This document shows positions 42,949 through 53,425 of a DNA stretch of 64,000 nt, piece by piece. Both the position numbers and the translations under genes were made by a program. This DNA comes from Flectonema sp. DT1601 (lineage: Eukaryota; Euglenozoa; Diplonemea; Diplonemida; Diplonemidae). Location: NCBI GenBank assembly GCA_964019425.1, contig OZ025846.1, forward strand, positions 558,001 through 622,000, in the 5' to 3' direction. The notes beneath the pieces are model-generated. The model worked only from the letters and a program-made list of their open reading frames with translations, ran no database searches and was not told the DNA's origin. Numbering within the stretch: position 1 is the stretch's first letter; every line of letters starts with the position of its first letter.

Positions 42949-43194
42949 CGTGTCAACTGATTGACGTAATTCTGGTTCTGTTTTGTATTCATATTTACAC
43001 ATAACATTACTTCTGTTACTGTTACTGATGGTATTCGGGTTGTTTACTTATTTAGTATTTCATTTACAGAATTGAAGCATACAAAGAGCTTCTCTAACTC
43101 CGGGTAGCTATTTTATTTTATTGGGTATTGTTTTTTTTATTATTTTTTTATAAACTTAACAGCGAAGGGAAAAGGGGGGAAAAAAAAAAAAGAA

Positions 43195-43565
43195 ATGTTT
43201 GGTTTTGGAGAAGAAGACGACTCTATACTGGATAAGAAGGTATGCGTGTGTTCTGTGGAATTGATTTTACGTTTTACGTGTTTCAATCATCACTATAAAC
43301 AAACAAACAGATTCCCAGATCTTGCCATATCAATACCTTTCTTGATAGGCATCCTTATCACCCTTATGACCCGGCAGTCGAAGACCAGCAAGAACACAAC
43401 TGCTTCTCTGAGAATTCTCTCTTTGGTAAATGCATGAATGCACAACCAGAAGAATTTTTAACATATCAGAAACATGTTCATTGTTTTGATAAGAAAGTTG
43501 ATTTAATGAAATGTTTAACGAGATTGAAGAAACAACGAAGACAACTTGAAGAGGGGAGGTCGTAA
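43195..43565 (+). CDS. Twin CX9C (CHCH) mitochondrial intermembrane-space protein, two exons
   Basis: Exons 43195-43239 and 43311-43565 give 99 residues; the 71-nt intron has donor GTATGC and acceptor AAACAG. The mature pattern is C46-x9-C56 and C73-x9-C83 on two predicted helices, the hallmark of twin CX9C proteins oxidised by Mia40/Erv1 in the intermembrane space. Members assemble cytochrome oxidase or serve complex I. The PYHPYDPAVEDQQEHNCF lead-in and MKCLTRLKKQRRQ end do not let me choose a specific member. The gene implies respiring mitochondria. The start lies 33 nt after ACTTAACAG (43162). Without splicing, the reading frame gives a misleading 80-residue product. Confidence 0.8.
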
Positions 43566-43716
43566 AGATTACTTCCGTAGATGATATCGAATATTATTTA
43601 GCTCCGTGTCTGCTTTGATTCGCTTCTGAAATAGTCATCGCAAAACACACCCCGATAGCAGTCTGGATCTGTATTTAGAATCACTTCATATCACATCGTG
43701 AGAAGGATTGGCGTCC

Positions 43717-45192
43717 ATGTATTCTGTTGACTTAACTGTTTATGAAGATATTTCTATTTTCTTTATAAAGGATTTGAAAAATATGACGGAAGCTGTGGTG
43801 GTGCCACACCCAAGTGGTGATGTACCGCTTCCACCACCACAGGTACTGCAGTATGACTGTATGGCAACAGTAATTGCGAAAGGTCCTTCTCCAAGGAGAA
43901 CTCCTGAGACCTTATCAAATCAGTTTGGAGGTGGTCCTGGTGGACCTGGCAGATCAGGAATCAGGTCACCAACTTCAACATATAACTCTGGTGATCAAAT
44001 GTTCTTAGGAACTCCTCCTCGAGTACCCGTGACAGCGAGAGCACCACTTCATAGTACTCCTCCAATAAATTTATACGCACCAATTCCTTCTCCACGAGCT
44101 CTCACAGCAGCACCTGAGACACACGCATTAGGAGTAGAAGTAGCTCGTCTTTCAGAAGAAAACAAACGAGCTGAGGGATCACTAACTGCGATGGCATCAC
44201 AGAATGTAATACTTCAAAATGAGAATACCAAACTACGAGAAGAAATGATAACAACTGAAGCAATCAGAGCTGGTAGAGAATCAGAACTACTATCAGAGTT
44301 AGACGCAATGAGAGCACAACTAATGTCTGTAGAGCATCACGTCGCTGTAACTGAAGGCAGATTCGCTGGACTTTTAGAAGCCACACGACAAGAATGGAAA
44401 ACAGAATCTGTTCTTGGAGGTCGCGCAGAGGCAGCTCGACTAACCGCCAACCTCATCGAAGTGCAGTCTTCGAGAACTCTTTTAGATGAGAAGGAACTCG
44501 AAATCCAACACCTCAATACGCAAATTGGTAAACACGACACCCTCCTCCTCAAGGCCAACGCCGAGTTCACTGCCAAGCTCAAGAAAGCTGAATTAAAAAA
44601 TGAAGGTACAGAAGCACAGATCCTTCAACTTACTTCAGCACTGGAGTCTTTACAAAATGTGGTGGAGCAGAAGAATGATTTTAAAGGTGAAATGCAAGAC
44701 AAAGTTATTCGAGCAACACGAGAAACACAAGAGAGAGATACGATCATCTCAGGTCTGAATAGTCAGATTGATAAATTAAAACAGAGAGACCTTTACAGAG
44801 AACGAGAACTAGAAGCTGATCGGGCAGCTCTGGCAGACGAGTTACACGCTGCAGGAGCACAGTCTCTTGAAGACATAAAATTCGCTGCTGTGAAAGAACG
44901 TGAACGATGTGAACATGAAATCATTGCAGCAAAACAAAGAGAAACTGACTTCCAATACAAAATAGACGCTCTCAATCAGGACAACGAAATCGCTGCTCAA
45001 GAAGTCTCAAAAATCCAACTCGAATACGACAGGTCAATCATTAAAATAAGTGAGCTAAATGCTAACATTCAACAAGACAAGGATACTCATCGGAGAGAGA
45101 TCAGCGAACTTAAAGAGCTTATGGATGGCCAGAAAAAAGAATTAGAACGGCACTGGCAGACATACGGGAGAGTCGGAGGAGCTCCTAAGTAG
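43717..45192 (+). CDS. Proline-rich N-terminus plus long coiled coil
   Basis: 491 residues from the ATG at 43717; the frame extends to 43708 only through a TTG. An ATG at 43783 (MTEAVVVPHPSGDVPLPPP) is an alternative start and follows TTTCTTTATAAAG. Residues about 25-150 are Pro/Gly/Ser-rich with SP/TP sites, and about 155-480 are continuous coiled coil. The layout parallels the gene at 16876. The Glu/Arg/Leu-rich heptads give no named family. TGTATTTAG ending at 43678 is a possible leader acceptor for the longer form. Confidence 0.83.
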   Translation: MYSVDLTVYEDISIFFIKDLKNMTEAVVVPHPSGDVPLPPPQVLQYDCMATVIAKGPSPRRTPETLSNQFGGGPGGPGRSGIRSPTSTYNSGDQMFLGTPPRVPVTARAPLHSTPPINLYAPIPSPRALTAAPETHALGVEVARLSEENKRAEGSLTAMASQNVILQNENTKLREEMITTEAIRAGRESELLSELDAMRAQLMSVEHHVAVTEGRFAGLLEATRQEWKTESVLGGRAEAARLTANLIEVQSSRTLLDEKELEIQHLNTQIGKHDTLLLKANAEFTAKLKKAELKNEGTEAQILQLTSALESLQNVVEQKNDFKGEMQDKVIRATRETQERDTIISGLNSQIDKLKQRDLYRERELEADRAALADELHAAGAQSLEDIKFAAVKERERCEHEIIAAKQRETDFQYKIDALNQDNEIAAQEVSKIQLEYDRSIIKISELNANIQQDKDTHRREISELKELMDGQKKELERHWQTYGRVGGAPK

Positions 45193-45732
45193 TTTTGTAT
45201 TGTGACAACGTTATTTAGTTCTTTTTTACGAAGTCTGATGAAGAAGTTGATCATTTAATTACCTTCTCACGAAAACTCGTTGCTGTAATCAGACGTCTTA
45301 GGTTCTTATTTTTATAAATTCTTCAGAAAAAAAAAAAAAAAAAAAAAACTCCGTCAATTATTTCTTTTTATTTTCTTCCTTCTCGCTGACATGACAGCGA
45401 AGAGAGAACCTCAATGTTTTGAACACCGTCTAATATATAATAAAAGGTTATAGGTAATAAATACCTTCAACACAATCTTTTTCACAAACCGACTGATCAT
45501 TCTGAGGTTAATTTTTTTTTTTTTGAAAAAAAAATGAATAAACAGATATGCGATAATGTTTTCTATGTTGTGAATATCCCTTTTCGTCCCATCTACTCTG
45601 ATGGAGTAGGACGAACAGGGGTAACTGTATTGTCCACTATTGTATCGTTTCTATAGATCCCCTTTAGTCTTTTTTTAATGGTTTGGAAAATGTTGTTATA
45701 TTTATTATTATCAAAAGTTTACAAATCACAAA
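45193..45732. other. Intergenic
   Basis: No gene seen; contains an A-run near 45327-45349. No clear leader acceptor was found close to the following chitinase start. Confidence 0.5.
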
Positions 45733-47085
45733 ATGATGAATACTAATAAGATGTTAGCAGTATTACTAGTTGGTATGTCTACCTCATCAAATGGTAGTGA
45801 AGTGTTGGGATATTTAGAAGATTGGGTTAATGTCAAATGGTGGGACAACAACGTCCCTGGGAACTGTGAGATGGGCTGCTTCAACCCGAAGCCATACCTG
45901 TCTTCCATCAAACCATATTCAGCGATGAATTACGGATTCACACTTCTGAGTGAAAGACTGGCTCCTTCGCAAGATGGGTGCACGAACGCCGTGAACAACA
46001 CGAAGAAGGCTGCCGGACCTTGCCCCGTGTGGGACGGGACTTCGATTTGGATGGCGAACGCGAGTAAGCCTGGAGCTGCAGTGATCACTGAGTCAACGAC
46101 TACCATGACTCCTGGAATGGTGTCAATTCGAGAGGCTTCGAGAATGGCGAAGATGCACCCTGACGGTCCAAAACGTTTCAAAGTAACGGTCGGCGGGTGG
46201 TCGGACTACGCGAGGATCGGAAACGTGGAGAACGCGCAGAAGGTAGCGAAGTTGTTGGCGCTGCTGACACTGTGGACTTTCGCAGATGGTATCGACATCG
46301 ACATGGAACACTTAACTCCGTACTCGAAGATCCCGGGAGACGATGAGTTCGAAGCATTCACCACAATGTTGAATTCGATCAAAAAAGAGTTCAAGGAGAC
46401 GGTGACCCCGCAGTGGAAGTCATTCGCGACGTCGCAGGTGGCGGCGCTGCAGAGCGCGTTCAATGCCCTCCCAGGATGGCAACAGACAGCTATGAAGCCT
46501 TACTACGATGCAAACATTAAGTTTGCTCAGGAAGTGGCTGCGAACGACGTGCCTCACCTGGAGCTGTCGTACACTACTCGATTCAACGCGTTCGTGCCAG
46601 AGGGTAACCCTTACAACTACTTGCTTCCGGGTTCGATGAAGCCGAACACGACGTTCGAGACAGACAATGAAGGAAAAAAAGTGTTCCCGACTGCTGGAGA
46701 TTCCATCGATACCGTGAACGTGATGATTTACGACGCTGGTCCATTAAAGATCAACTTTACTACCATCATGCAGAACTTTGTCACAATCGGGAAGGTTCCA
46801 AAGGAGAAGCTGAACGTCGGGTTCGAACCTGGAGAACAGGCTGCCGGAGGAATCTGGGAAGGGATGGAAGCAGACAAGAAGACGGCACAGTACGCCAAAT
46901 CGAACGGGTACTTGGGATGCTTTGTTTGGTCTGTGAACCCAAGCCCAATCACTAATCCAAATGGAACAATCTTGGCACCTGAGCTAGCGAAGAACCTCAA
47001 CTCTATCCTTCAGCCATCGTGGAGGTTCGGAACCGTTCCGACGTTCACAAAGTGTGACCCGTCGACGGGATACCTTCCACAGTAG
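45733..47085 (+). CDS. Secreted GH18 chitinase-like glycosidase
   Basis: 450 residues. A short signal peptide (MLAVLLVGMSTSSNG region) is followed by one glycosyl hydrolase family 18 TIM barrel. The catalytic DxxDxDxE motif is D185-G-I-D-I-D-M-E192, with Glu192 the acid/base; the strand-3 motif is VTVGGWSDY. NVMIYDAGP and the final-strand GCFVWSVN also fit the family. Several Asn-x-Ser/Thr sites suggest glycosylation. No chitin-binding module is present, so the substrate could be chitin or another beta-1,4-GlcNAc polymer, perhaps from prey or a cyst wall. Codons prefer C/G third bases (GAC, AAC, TTC, AAG) much more than the neighbouring coiled-coil genes, as in the GST and P-domain genes, suggesting strong expression. 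Confidence 0.9.
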   Translation: MMNTNKMLAVLLVGMSTSSNGSEVLGYLEDWVNVKWWDNNVPGNCEMGCFNPKPYLSSIKPYSAMNYGFTLLSERLAPSQDGCTNAVNNTKKAAGPCPVWDGTSIWMANASKPGAAVITESTTTMTPGMVSIREASRMAKMHPDGPKRFKVTVGGWSDYARIGNVENAQKVAKLLALLTLWTFADGIDIDMEHLTPYSKIPGDDEFEAFTTMLNSIKKEFKETVTPQWKSFATSQVAALQSAFNALPGWQQTAMKPYYDANIKFAQEVAANDVPHLELSYTTRFNAFVPEGNPYNYLLPGSMKPNTTFETDNEGKKVFPTAGDSIDTVNVMIYDAGPLKINFTTIMQNFVTIGKVPKEKLNVGFEPGEQAAGGIWEGMEADKKTAQYAKSNGYLGCFVWSVNPSPITNPNGTILAPELAKNLNSILQPSWRFGTVPTFTKCDPSTGYLPQ

Positions 47086-47999
47086 GGATTCCTTAATTGC
47101 TTAGTAAGTTTCCCGCAGCGAGGGGTTACTGTCAAAACCAATTTATTATTTCTCTCGTTCGTCTTTCTTTTACTGACTGAACATTAACAATTTAAACACA
47201 AAAGGATGTTCGGTTGACTTGCAGTCCGCTACTGAGAGAGGGATGATGTAGTTCACACTTTCTGATTCCTTCAATTCATGTGCTGAATACTTGCACAAAA
47301 CCAAATGCGATGTTTGCTTTCATTTTCTCTACAGTCTTTGCCCTTGTTGATAAACATATTGTTTTCTTTTATATCGTCACCTTGGGAATAGCATTACAAC
47401 CTTAATTGGTACTTGTGCAATTTATTTCTGCTTGCGTTGGCACACACTTATTTTCAACGGGGTTCCCTGTAAGAATGAAGGTGTGGGACACTTCTTCTTA
47501 TAAACGCATGATTTTCACAATTTCTTGCGTAGTTTCTATTTTCTATGATGAAATCAACCACTAACCCGGGTTTTAATACATCACTTTAAAAAAAAAAAAA
47601 AAAAATTAGTTGCTCTCTTTTCTTTTTTTTTGGCTGTGTTGCCGTCCCTTTATGGATGCATGCTGTCCCGTTAATTTTTTTTTTTTTTTTAAAATTCTTT
47701 TTTATTCGATCGCTATTAAGGTTAGTATTTTGGTGGAAAAAAAAAAAAAAAAAAAAAAAAACTTTACGCGTGTTTGTATATCTCGAAAAAATGATTTTTT
47801 TTTTTTTTTTTTTTGTTGTTGTTTGATGTCCTTACACACAAACACATCAACATAGCAACACTTTGTTGTGTGTTGATATTTGCAGTCAAACAGTTTATCT
47901 CTTTATATTACCAAACAATCTCTGCTAGGTGGGATTGAATCTCTCTCTCTGTAAGTTACATTCTAAGTATACTTATTCAATACAGCAACATAACAAGAA
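47086..47999. other. Intergenic, homopolymer-rich
   Basis: No gene seen. A/T runs lie at about 47588-47605, 47676-47689, 47737-47760 and 47795-47813. ATTCAATACAG ends at 47985, 15 nt before the next ATG. Confidence 0.6.
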
Positions 48000-50069
48000 A
48001 TGGTTGTAACATCTCCCATGCGTATGTCAATGGCTCTCCGATCACAAGAAGAAGTAAAAGATGTCATCGACGTATTGCAATGTCAAATTGCAAGGGAGAG
48101 AGATGACCTACTGAGAGCGAGGACTGAAAGAGAAGCTCTCGAGTTATTCTCAAAAACAGAAAAGGAAACCATGATTCGTAGACTACGAGACATTGAAGCA
48201 GACAGAGACAATCACAGGCATTTAAAAATGGAAACTGACCTTGTATGTAGACAAAAGGAAATGGACACTTGCCTGTTGAAGAAACAAGTCGATGAACTCC
48301 TCTGTGGTAAAGAACGAGACTTAAAAAGAGTATCAACCTTTGAAGGTGAGGTCTCCATGCTGAGAGAAAGGCTCATATCTCAAACACATGAACATGAGGA
48401 CTTGATTTCGACATTGAGAAATGAATATCAGATTTTAGGATCTGAAAGCTTTGGTCTTAAAGAAAAAATCCACGAGCTGGAACAACAACTACGCACACAA
48501 AAGATCCAAGCCAACCTTGAGCTTGGAACTATCGCAAAGACTGGTGAAGCATCCACTGCAGTACTCCAACGTCATATTATCGAAGCAGAGTCTCTTGCCG
48601 CTGGTAGATCACAGCAGCTTTCTCAAATTGAAAAAACTCTTTTTAGTACCGAAACTGATCTTCGTGAACGGGACTTAAAAGTAACTCAACTGTCAAACAG
48701 AATGGCTGAAAAAGAAAAGATTTTCGCAGCCACCGACTCAGAATTACGAACAGCCAAACAGCTGATATCTGAACTAGAAGTACTTACTGAAAAGCAGAGG
48801 GGTGAAATTGCTTCCTACAAATCAAAACACGAGTCTGCACAAGAAGCACTGAAGTCTCTGATGTGTTCACACACCACAAGCGAAGCACAATTCAAGTGCG
48901 AGCAAATCTCCCTGGCGGACCACCTAGAAGCTTCTCAAAGGGAAATAACGCTGCTGAAGATGGAGCTGGAGAGGGGATCTGAGGAGATTAAAACCAGACA
49001 AACAGCCCACCAACAACTTCAAAAGACACTCGAGGATCACATTGAAAAGGAGAGAAACCGAGTGACGTCAGCAACAGTTGAAAATGAATCACTTCGTAAG
49101 GAGTTGTTGTCACTCAAAACTTGTTCAGCAGAACAAGAAACGATGCAGACGAGTAGAATTGTTGATTTGGAATTACAATTATCGAACAGTCAACAATGTG
49201 AATCAGAAAATATAAAATTGAAATGTTCTCTCGACCAACTAGAGTCTCGCATGACGAACACGTCTGTTGCTTCTCAACAACAAGTAGTTGATATTACAAA
49301 CCTTGAACAGCAGCTTTCTGAAGTAATGAACTCTCTCACTACTGAGAAGGAGTCTCATGATTTGTGTAAATCTCAACTATCAACACTTCAGGAGACAACC
49401 ACTGATCTTAACACTGAGGTTATTCAACTCCGTCCAAGAGCCTGTAAAACAACTCAACTGGAAGACGAGCAGACTACTTTAGTTGATAAGTGTTGTCGAT
49501 TAGAAGCAGAACTATCTGAACAAATATCACAACTAAAACAACAACAAAGATCTAACGAAGTGATGGCTGTTGATAAAGAGAGATATCAAATACAAGTGAC
49601 TGAATTATTAGAACAAATTAAAACTATTGAACAACTCGGAAAGCAACAATTAGAAGCTGTTGGTGTAAAGCAGTCATTAGAAAGAGATGTCGCAAGTCTA
49701 CAAGGTGTTCTTGATTCGAAACAAAGAGAGATTGAGACTCTCGGAGTGTCTCGTTCTCAAGTTGTTAGGAATACTTGGGGATTGCAATTGGAACTTTCTA
49801 TTGCTCGGCAAACATTATCGTCTTGTTTGAGTCATCCGTCTTTGAAGAAATCGTTATCTAAGAATAAAGCTCAACTTGATATTCTACACAGAAGTCTCTC
49901 TCGACTAGTTGTTTCACATGATCATTGTAAGTGGTTAGTCACCAATTCATTTACAGATGTTGAAAAACTTCACTACGGGATTACCGAATGGGCCCGTGAT
50001 TCAAAACAGAGAAGTAAATCACTTGTGGTGGGAATGTCTCCAATTCGCGAAGTATGTGAGGGAAATTAG
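48000..50069 (+). CDS. Long coiled-coil protein
   Basis: 689 residues, nearly all heptad-repeat coiled coil (about 15-600), with few Pro or Gly. A less regular, more hydrophobic C-terminal segment follows (NTWGLQLELSIARQTL onward), ending SPIREVCEGN. A perfect donor-like GTATGTG starts at 50052, right where the last codons are, so the true C-terminus may come from another exon; the nearest AG options (50143, 50219) do not give a convincing continuation. Family not recognised. The start ATG follows a CAATACAG acceptor by 15 nt. Confidence 0.83.
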   Translation: MVVTSPMRMSMALRSQEEVKDVIDVLQCQIARERDDLLRARTEREALELFSKTEKETMIRRLRDIEADRDNHRHLKMETDLVCRQKEMDTCLLKKQVDELLCGKERDLKRVSTFEGEVSMLRERLISQTHEHEDLISTLRNEYQILGSESFGLKEKIHELEQQLRTQKIQANLELGTIAKTGEASTAVLQRHIIEAESLAAGRSQQLSQIEKTLFSTETDLRERDLKVTQLSNRMAEKEKIFAATDSELRTAKQLISELEVLTEKQRGEIASYKSKHESAQEALKSLMCSHTTSEAQFKCEQISLADHLEASQREITLLKMELERGSEEIKTRQTAHQQLQKTLEDHIEKERNRVTSATVENESLRKELLSLKTCSAEQETMQTSRIVDLELQLSNSQQCESENIKLKCSLDQLESRMTNTSVASQQQVVDITNLEQQLSEVMNSLTTEKESHDLCKSQLSTLQETTTDLNTEVIQLRPRACKTTQLEDEQTTLVDKCCRLEAELSEQISQLKQQQRSNEVMAVDKERYQIQVTELLEQIKTIEQLGKQQLEAVGVKQSLERDVASLQGVLDSKQREIETLGVSRSQVVRNTWGLQLELSIARQTLSSCLSHPSLKKSLSKNKAQLDILHRSLSRLVVSHDHCKWLVTNSFTDVEKLHYGITEWARDSKQRSKSLVVGMSPIREVCEGN

Positions 50070-50628
50070 TAACGCACAACTTGTACTGTACGTCTTTCCC
50101 GTTCTTTATTTGATAATTCACTTTCGCTGTAAACATTTGTTAGAACCTGTCAAAACACCTCTCTCTTTTAATATACCAATTATTCATCTTATTGTAATGC
50201 CTTATTGCTATTTGTAGGTATTCCTCAGCTCTTCTGCTGGGACAGAAGTGGCTGTTTTTTTTTTTTTTTCGGTTGAAAAAAAAAATAAATTTTTTTTTTG
50301 AATTCCCGAAAAAAAACCATAAGATAAATTGTGTTCTATTATATTATTTTTTTTTTTTTAATGTTAATATTCTTTTATTTCTTTTTGCTATCGTTGTGTC
50401 GCGTTTGTCGTAATTACCGCGTCAAGATTGTCACTAGCTGTACTTGTATCCTCCTCCCTTAGTAGACTGTGGTACTACTTTCTGTCTGAATATCTTATTC
50501 TGGAGTAGTAGTTTTGTTTATTTTTTTTGATGTTTTTTTTCCTCCCAAAAAAAAAGTTGAGATTTTTCATTTTTTCTGATATTTTAACTAAAATAACTTT
50601 TTGTTTGGTCTCACAGAGCTGCTATGAT
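50070..50628. other. Intergenic
   Basis: No gene seen. Contains T- and A-runs. TTTGGTCTCACAG ends at 50616, 13 nt before the next ATG, and matches the cis-intron acceptor consensus. Confidence 0.5.
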
Positions 50629-51663
50629 ATGAAAAGACCCACACAGGCAGATGGGCTTCTCGCGAAGAAGGGAGGGAGAGCAGCAGCAAAACAGCCTCCA
50701 GTTAGCAGGAGAAAAAAATCTCCGACACCACCTCCTAAAAAATCAGCCCAAAAGCAGCACACTGAAGTTAAGGGAAAAGGAAGACAACAGAGTAATGCTG
50801 ACAAGGAAGTTGAAGACACACTACGTGAAGTCTATGAGGTGTACGGTGGAAGCACAATGTCCTACGAAGATTATTTGAAATTACTTCGGCAACTAAAGGT
50901 TTTAGAAAACGTTAAAAACCCTCGAGCCATACTCGACAAGACTAGACCTCCACCTGGACGAAAAGTCCAATGGGAAGACTTTCAAATATGTCTCAGAATA
51001 CTCGCTATTAATAAATATTCAACTACAGCACCTGAAGAAGCTATTGAGAGACTCATACTTGAGTTAGTTACTGAGTGGGTGTCTTTAAATATTGATCCTC
51101 CTCCTTCTACTAATCAATCGACAATAAATGGAGTACTTCATCAAAGTACATTACCTCTCCCTGATGATGATGATGATGATGATGATGACAGCGATAAGTA
51201 TGAAGATAATGGGAATTATGAACAACACTATTCTCACAGTCCTGAAGAAGAATTATTCTCTGATAATGATATTGGTAGTCCGCAGAGGAATGTTCCTCTT
51301 GTTGGTGATGTTCACTTCAGTATTCTACTCTCTCACTACACTTCATTACAGCTGAGTGGATCTGAAAGGTTTGTCACCTGCATGAATACCCTTCTGGGAA
51401 CTCATCCAAGACTATCAACTGATATATGTCAGAAAATATTCGAAATCCACTTCTCTAACATTGATGACAATCAAATCCCGACAGCCTTTACTTCCGCCTT
51501 CAACGATATCGCCTGTCAGTTGTTTCCATCAAATCGAAAAGAAGTTGCTGGAGAAATGGCATTACAAATCGCATTGGGTGCCGTAAACAAGCCGTCAGGA
51601 GTGTTTGATATTCTTCTGAACGAGTCTGACACACATCAACTATTGTCTGTATTAGAAGATTAG
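50629..51663 (+). CDS. EF-hand-like helical protein with basic N-terminus and poly-Asp linker
   Basis: 344 residues from the ATG at 50629; the frame is open upstream only through a TTG. Residues 1-60 are Lys/Pro/Arg-rich. Residues about 65-145 contain MSYEDYLKLLRQLKVL and VQWEDFQICLRILA, laid out like the p25-alpha/TPPP half-domains and like the C-terminal module of the protein at 7998. A run of Asp residues coded by GAT repeats lies near 51163-51188, followed by a second helical block (about 225-340). Canonical calcium-binding loops are absent. A microtubule-related role is a guess from the p25-alpha-like resemblance. Confidence 0.8.
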   Translation: MKRPTQADGLLAKKGGRAAAKQPPVSRRKKSPTPPPKKSAQKQHTEVKGKGRQQSNADKEVEDTLREVYEVYGGSTMSYEDYLKLLRQLKVLENVKNPRAILDKTRPPPGRKVQWEDFQICLRILAINKYSTTAPEEAIERLILELVTEWVSLNIDPPPSTNQSTINGVLHQSTLPLPDDDDDDDDDSDKYEDNGNYEQHYSHSPEEELFSDNDIGSPQRNVPLVGDVHFSILLSHYTSLQLSGSERFVTCMNTLLGTHPRLSTDICQKIFEIHFSNIDDNQIPTAFTSAFNDIACQLFPSNRKEVAGEMALQIALGAVNKPSGVFDILLNESDTHQLLSVLED

Positions 51664-51779
51664 ACAACTCTTTTTATTATAATCTGTTATTTTAGATTTC
51701 GTTATTTTTATTTGTTGGAAGTGAATCTTTTTTTTTCTGTTTTTACAAAAGCTATTCATCTTTTACAGGTCTGCGTGAG

Positions 51780-52657
51780 ATGGGAAACTGTGGGGCTAGC
51801 AATGCAGGGGAAAGGCCACGAGTTGACAAGAAATCAAGGCCAGAAAGCCCTCCGAAACCGACTCAGCAACAAGCCCCTAAAGAGAAGGAACCTAACGCTG
51901 TATTAACTGCTGCACAGAAACAACAATTGGCGAGGGAAACTCATTTTACGTTGTCAGAAATTGACGTTCTTGTCAGTCACTATGGATACCTTTCCGCTTC
52001 AATGTATGTTTTATTTCGTTGTGAAAAAAAAGCTAAACGAACAATCACTTGTGTCTTCTTTCTAAAACAACCCAACACAGGGACGACGATGGAGTCATAG
52101 ATCACGAGGAATGGTCCAGCGCCTTCAAAGGAGGAATTCAAGAGGCGTTTACTAACCTACCCCACACACTAGTTGATAGGATGTTTAATATATTTGATGG
52201 CGTATGAACTCATTTTTATTATTATTTTATTAGAAACCAAAAAAAAACCAAAAAAAAAAAAAAAAAAAAAAAAAAACAGGACGGAAACGGAGCCATAGAC
52301 CTCGAGGAATTTATAAAAGGACTTTCAGTATTCTCGAAAACTGGTACCCTAAAAGAAAAAGCTGGATTCGCATTTAAATTATATGATATAAATAAAGATG
52401 GATTTATCACACGAGATGAGTTGTATGCAATCGTAGTTGGTAGTTTGAAAGAAGCAAATCAAAAGACTGATAGCAGTAGTGTTACGCTCTCTCAAAATAA
52501 ACTAGATCAGATGATAGACGCGACGTTTAGTGAAGCAGATCTTAACAACGATGGTCGTATTGACTTCGCAGAATTTGAACAGATGGTTGTCCGCCACGAG
52601 GATATAGTCGCGAATATTAACTTTAGAGAAAGTATTTTAAAAGGTGTGAAGAAGTAG
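51780..52657 (+). CDS. Myristoylatable four-EF-hand calcium sensor (calcineurin B / NCS-like), three exons
   Basis: Exons 51780-52003, 52081-52201 and 52280-52657 give 240 residues; introns are 77 and 78 nt with GTATGT/GTATGA donors and AACACAG/AAACAG acceptors, and phases match. MGNCGAS at the start is a classic N-myristoylation signal with a Cys for palmitoylation. A 40-residue disordered lead precedes four EF-hands. Loops 1-4 are DDDGVIDHEEW (partial), DGDGNGAIDLEE, DINKDGFITRDE and DLNNDGRIDFAE; the last three look calcium-competent. Domain order and length match calcineurin B-like and neuronal calcium sensor proteins. The second intron is mostly an A-run. The start is 12 nt after TTTTACAG. 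Confidence 0.88.
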
Positions 52658-53425
52658 TGACGCTCAGCAATGTTCCACTGCATTAAAAAACACCACAAGC
52701 TATCCACTACAGGATTGAAATTTTGTTTACATAAGAACCGGTCTTGTTAATGGGAAAGATCTGTGAAGACCAAAGCTCTGATTTCCTTGTTTTTTTTTTT
52801 GTTTTTTTTTTTGCCCCTTTTTGTTTTTTTAAAAAGGAAATATAATATTAAAAGAGTACCCCAAACCAGAACGTACTTTCTGTAGTATTAAAATAGAATT
52901 GACCTCTCTCACGAAGAAGGCAATACCACGAAGAAGTTTCGGCCGCAACTCAATCCGAACCAGGTTTGAGTGGCCGAACGGATTTGTCTTTGCTACTCTG
53001 GAGGGGTACTAAACTATAGTACTGATGATTGGTTGACGTCTTCTCTTCTGAGTGGGTCTTTTTAATTTCTTAGATTGGTAGTAACACAACACTCTCTTCT
53101 AGAGCTACGCATTCCTTATTGAGAAGTTCAACAGAGATATTGTTATCGTTCTTTATTTTTCAAAAAATAAAAAGAATTGACGCACGCAACCCACATATGC
53201 GAAGTCTTCAAAGTTAACGTGCTGCGCAAGGTTGTATCTGACAACCAATGTAACATTTAGGTTGTGGCGCGAAGTATAGTTATGTTGTGTATCTTTAGAA
53301 TGCTAAAAATTACTTTTCAACAGAGCGTAATAGGACATTGATATTACCCCATAGTGCTATGATATAATTTTAATTTTTTTTTTTTTTTTTTATCTCAAAA
53401 AAAAAAGAATAAAAAAAAAACCCCA
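52658..53425. other. Intergenic with two hairpins
   Basis: No gene seen. Near 52941-52982 a CGGCCGCAACTCAA arm faces GGTTTGAGTGGCCG, and at about 53007-53023 GTACTA-AACTA-TAGTAC forms a perfect 6-bp hairpin. A CTTTTCAACAG ends at 53323. T/A-runs lie near 52791-52813 and 53372-53390. The hairpins could belong to a small RNA, but I could not assign a class. Confidence 0.5.
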
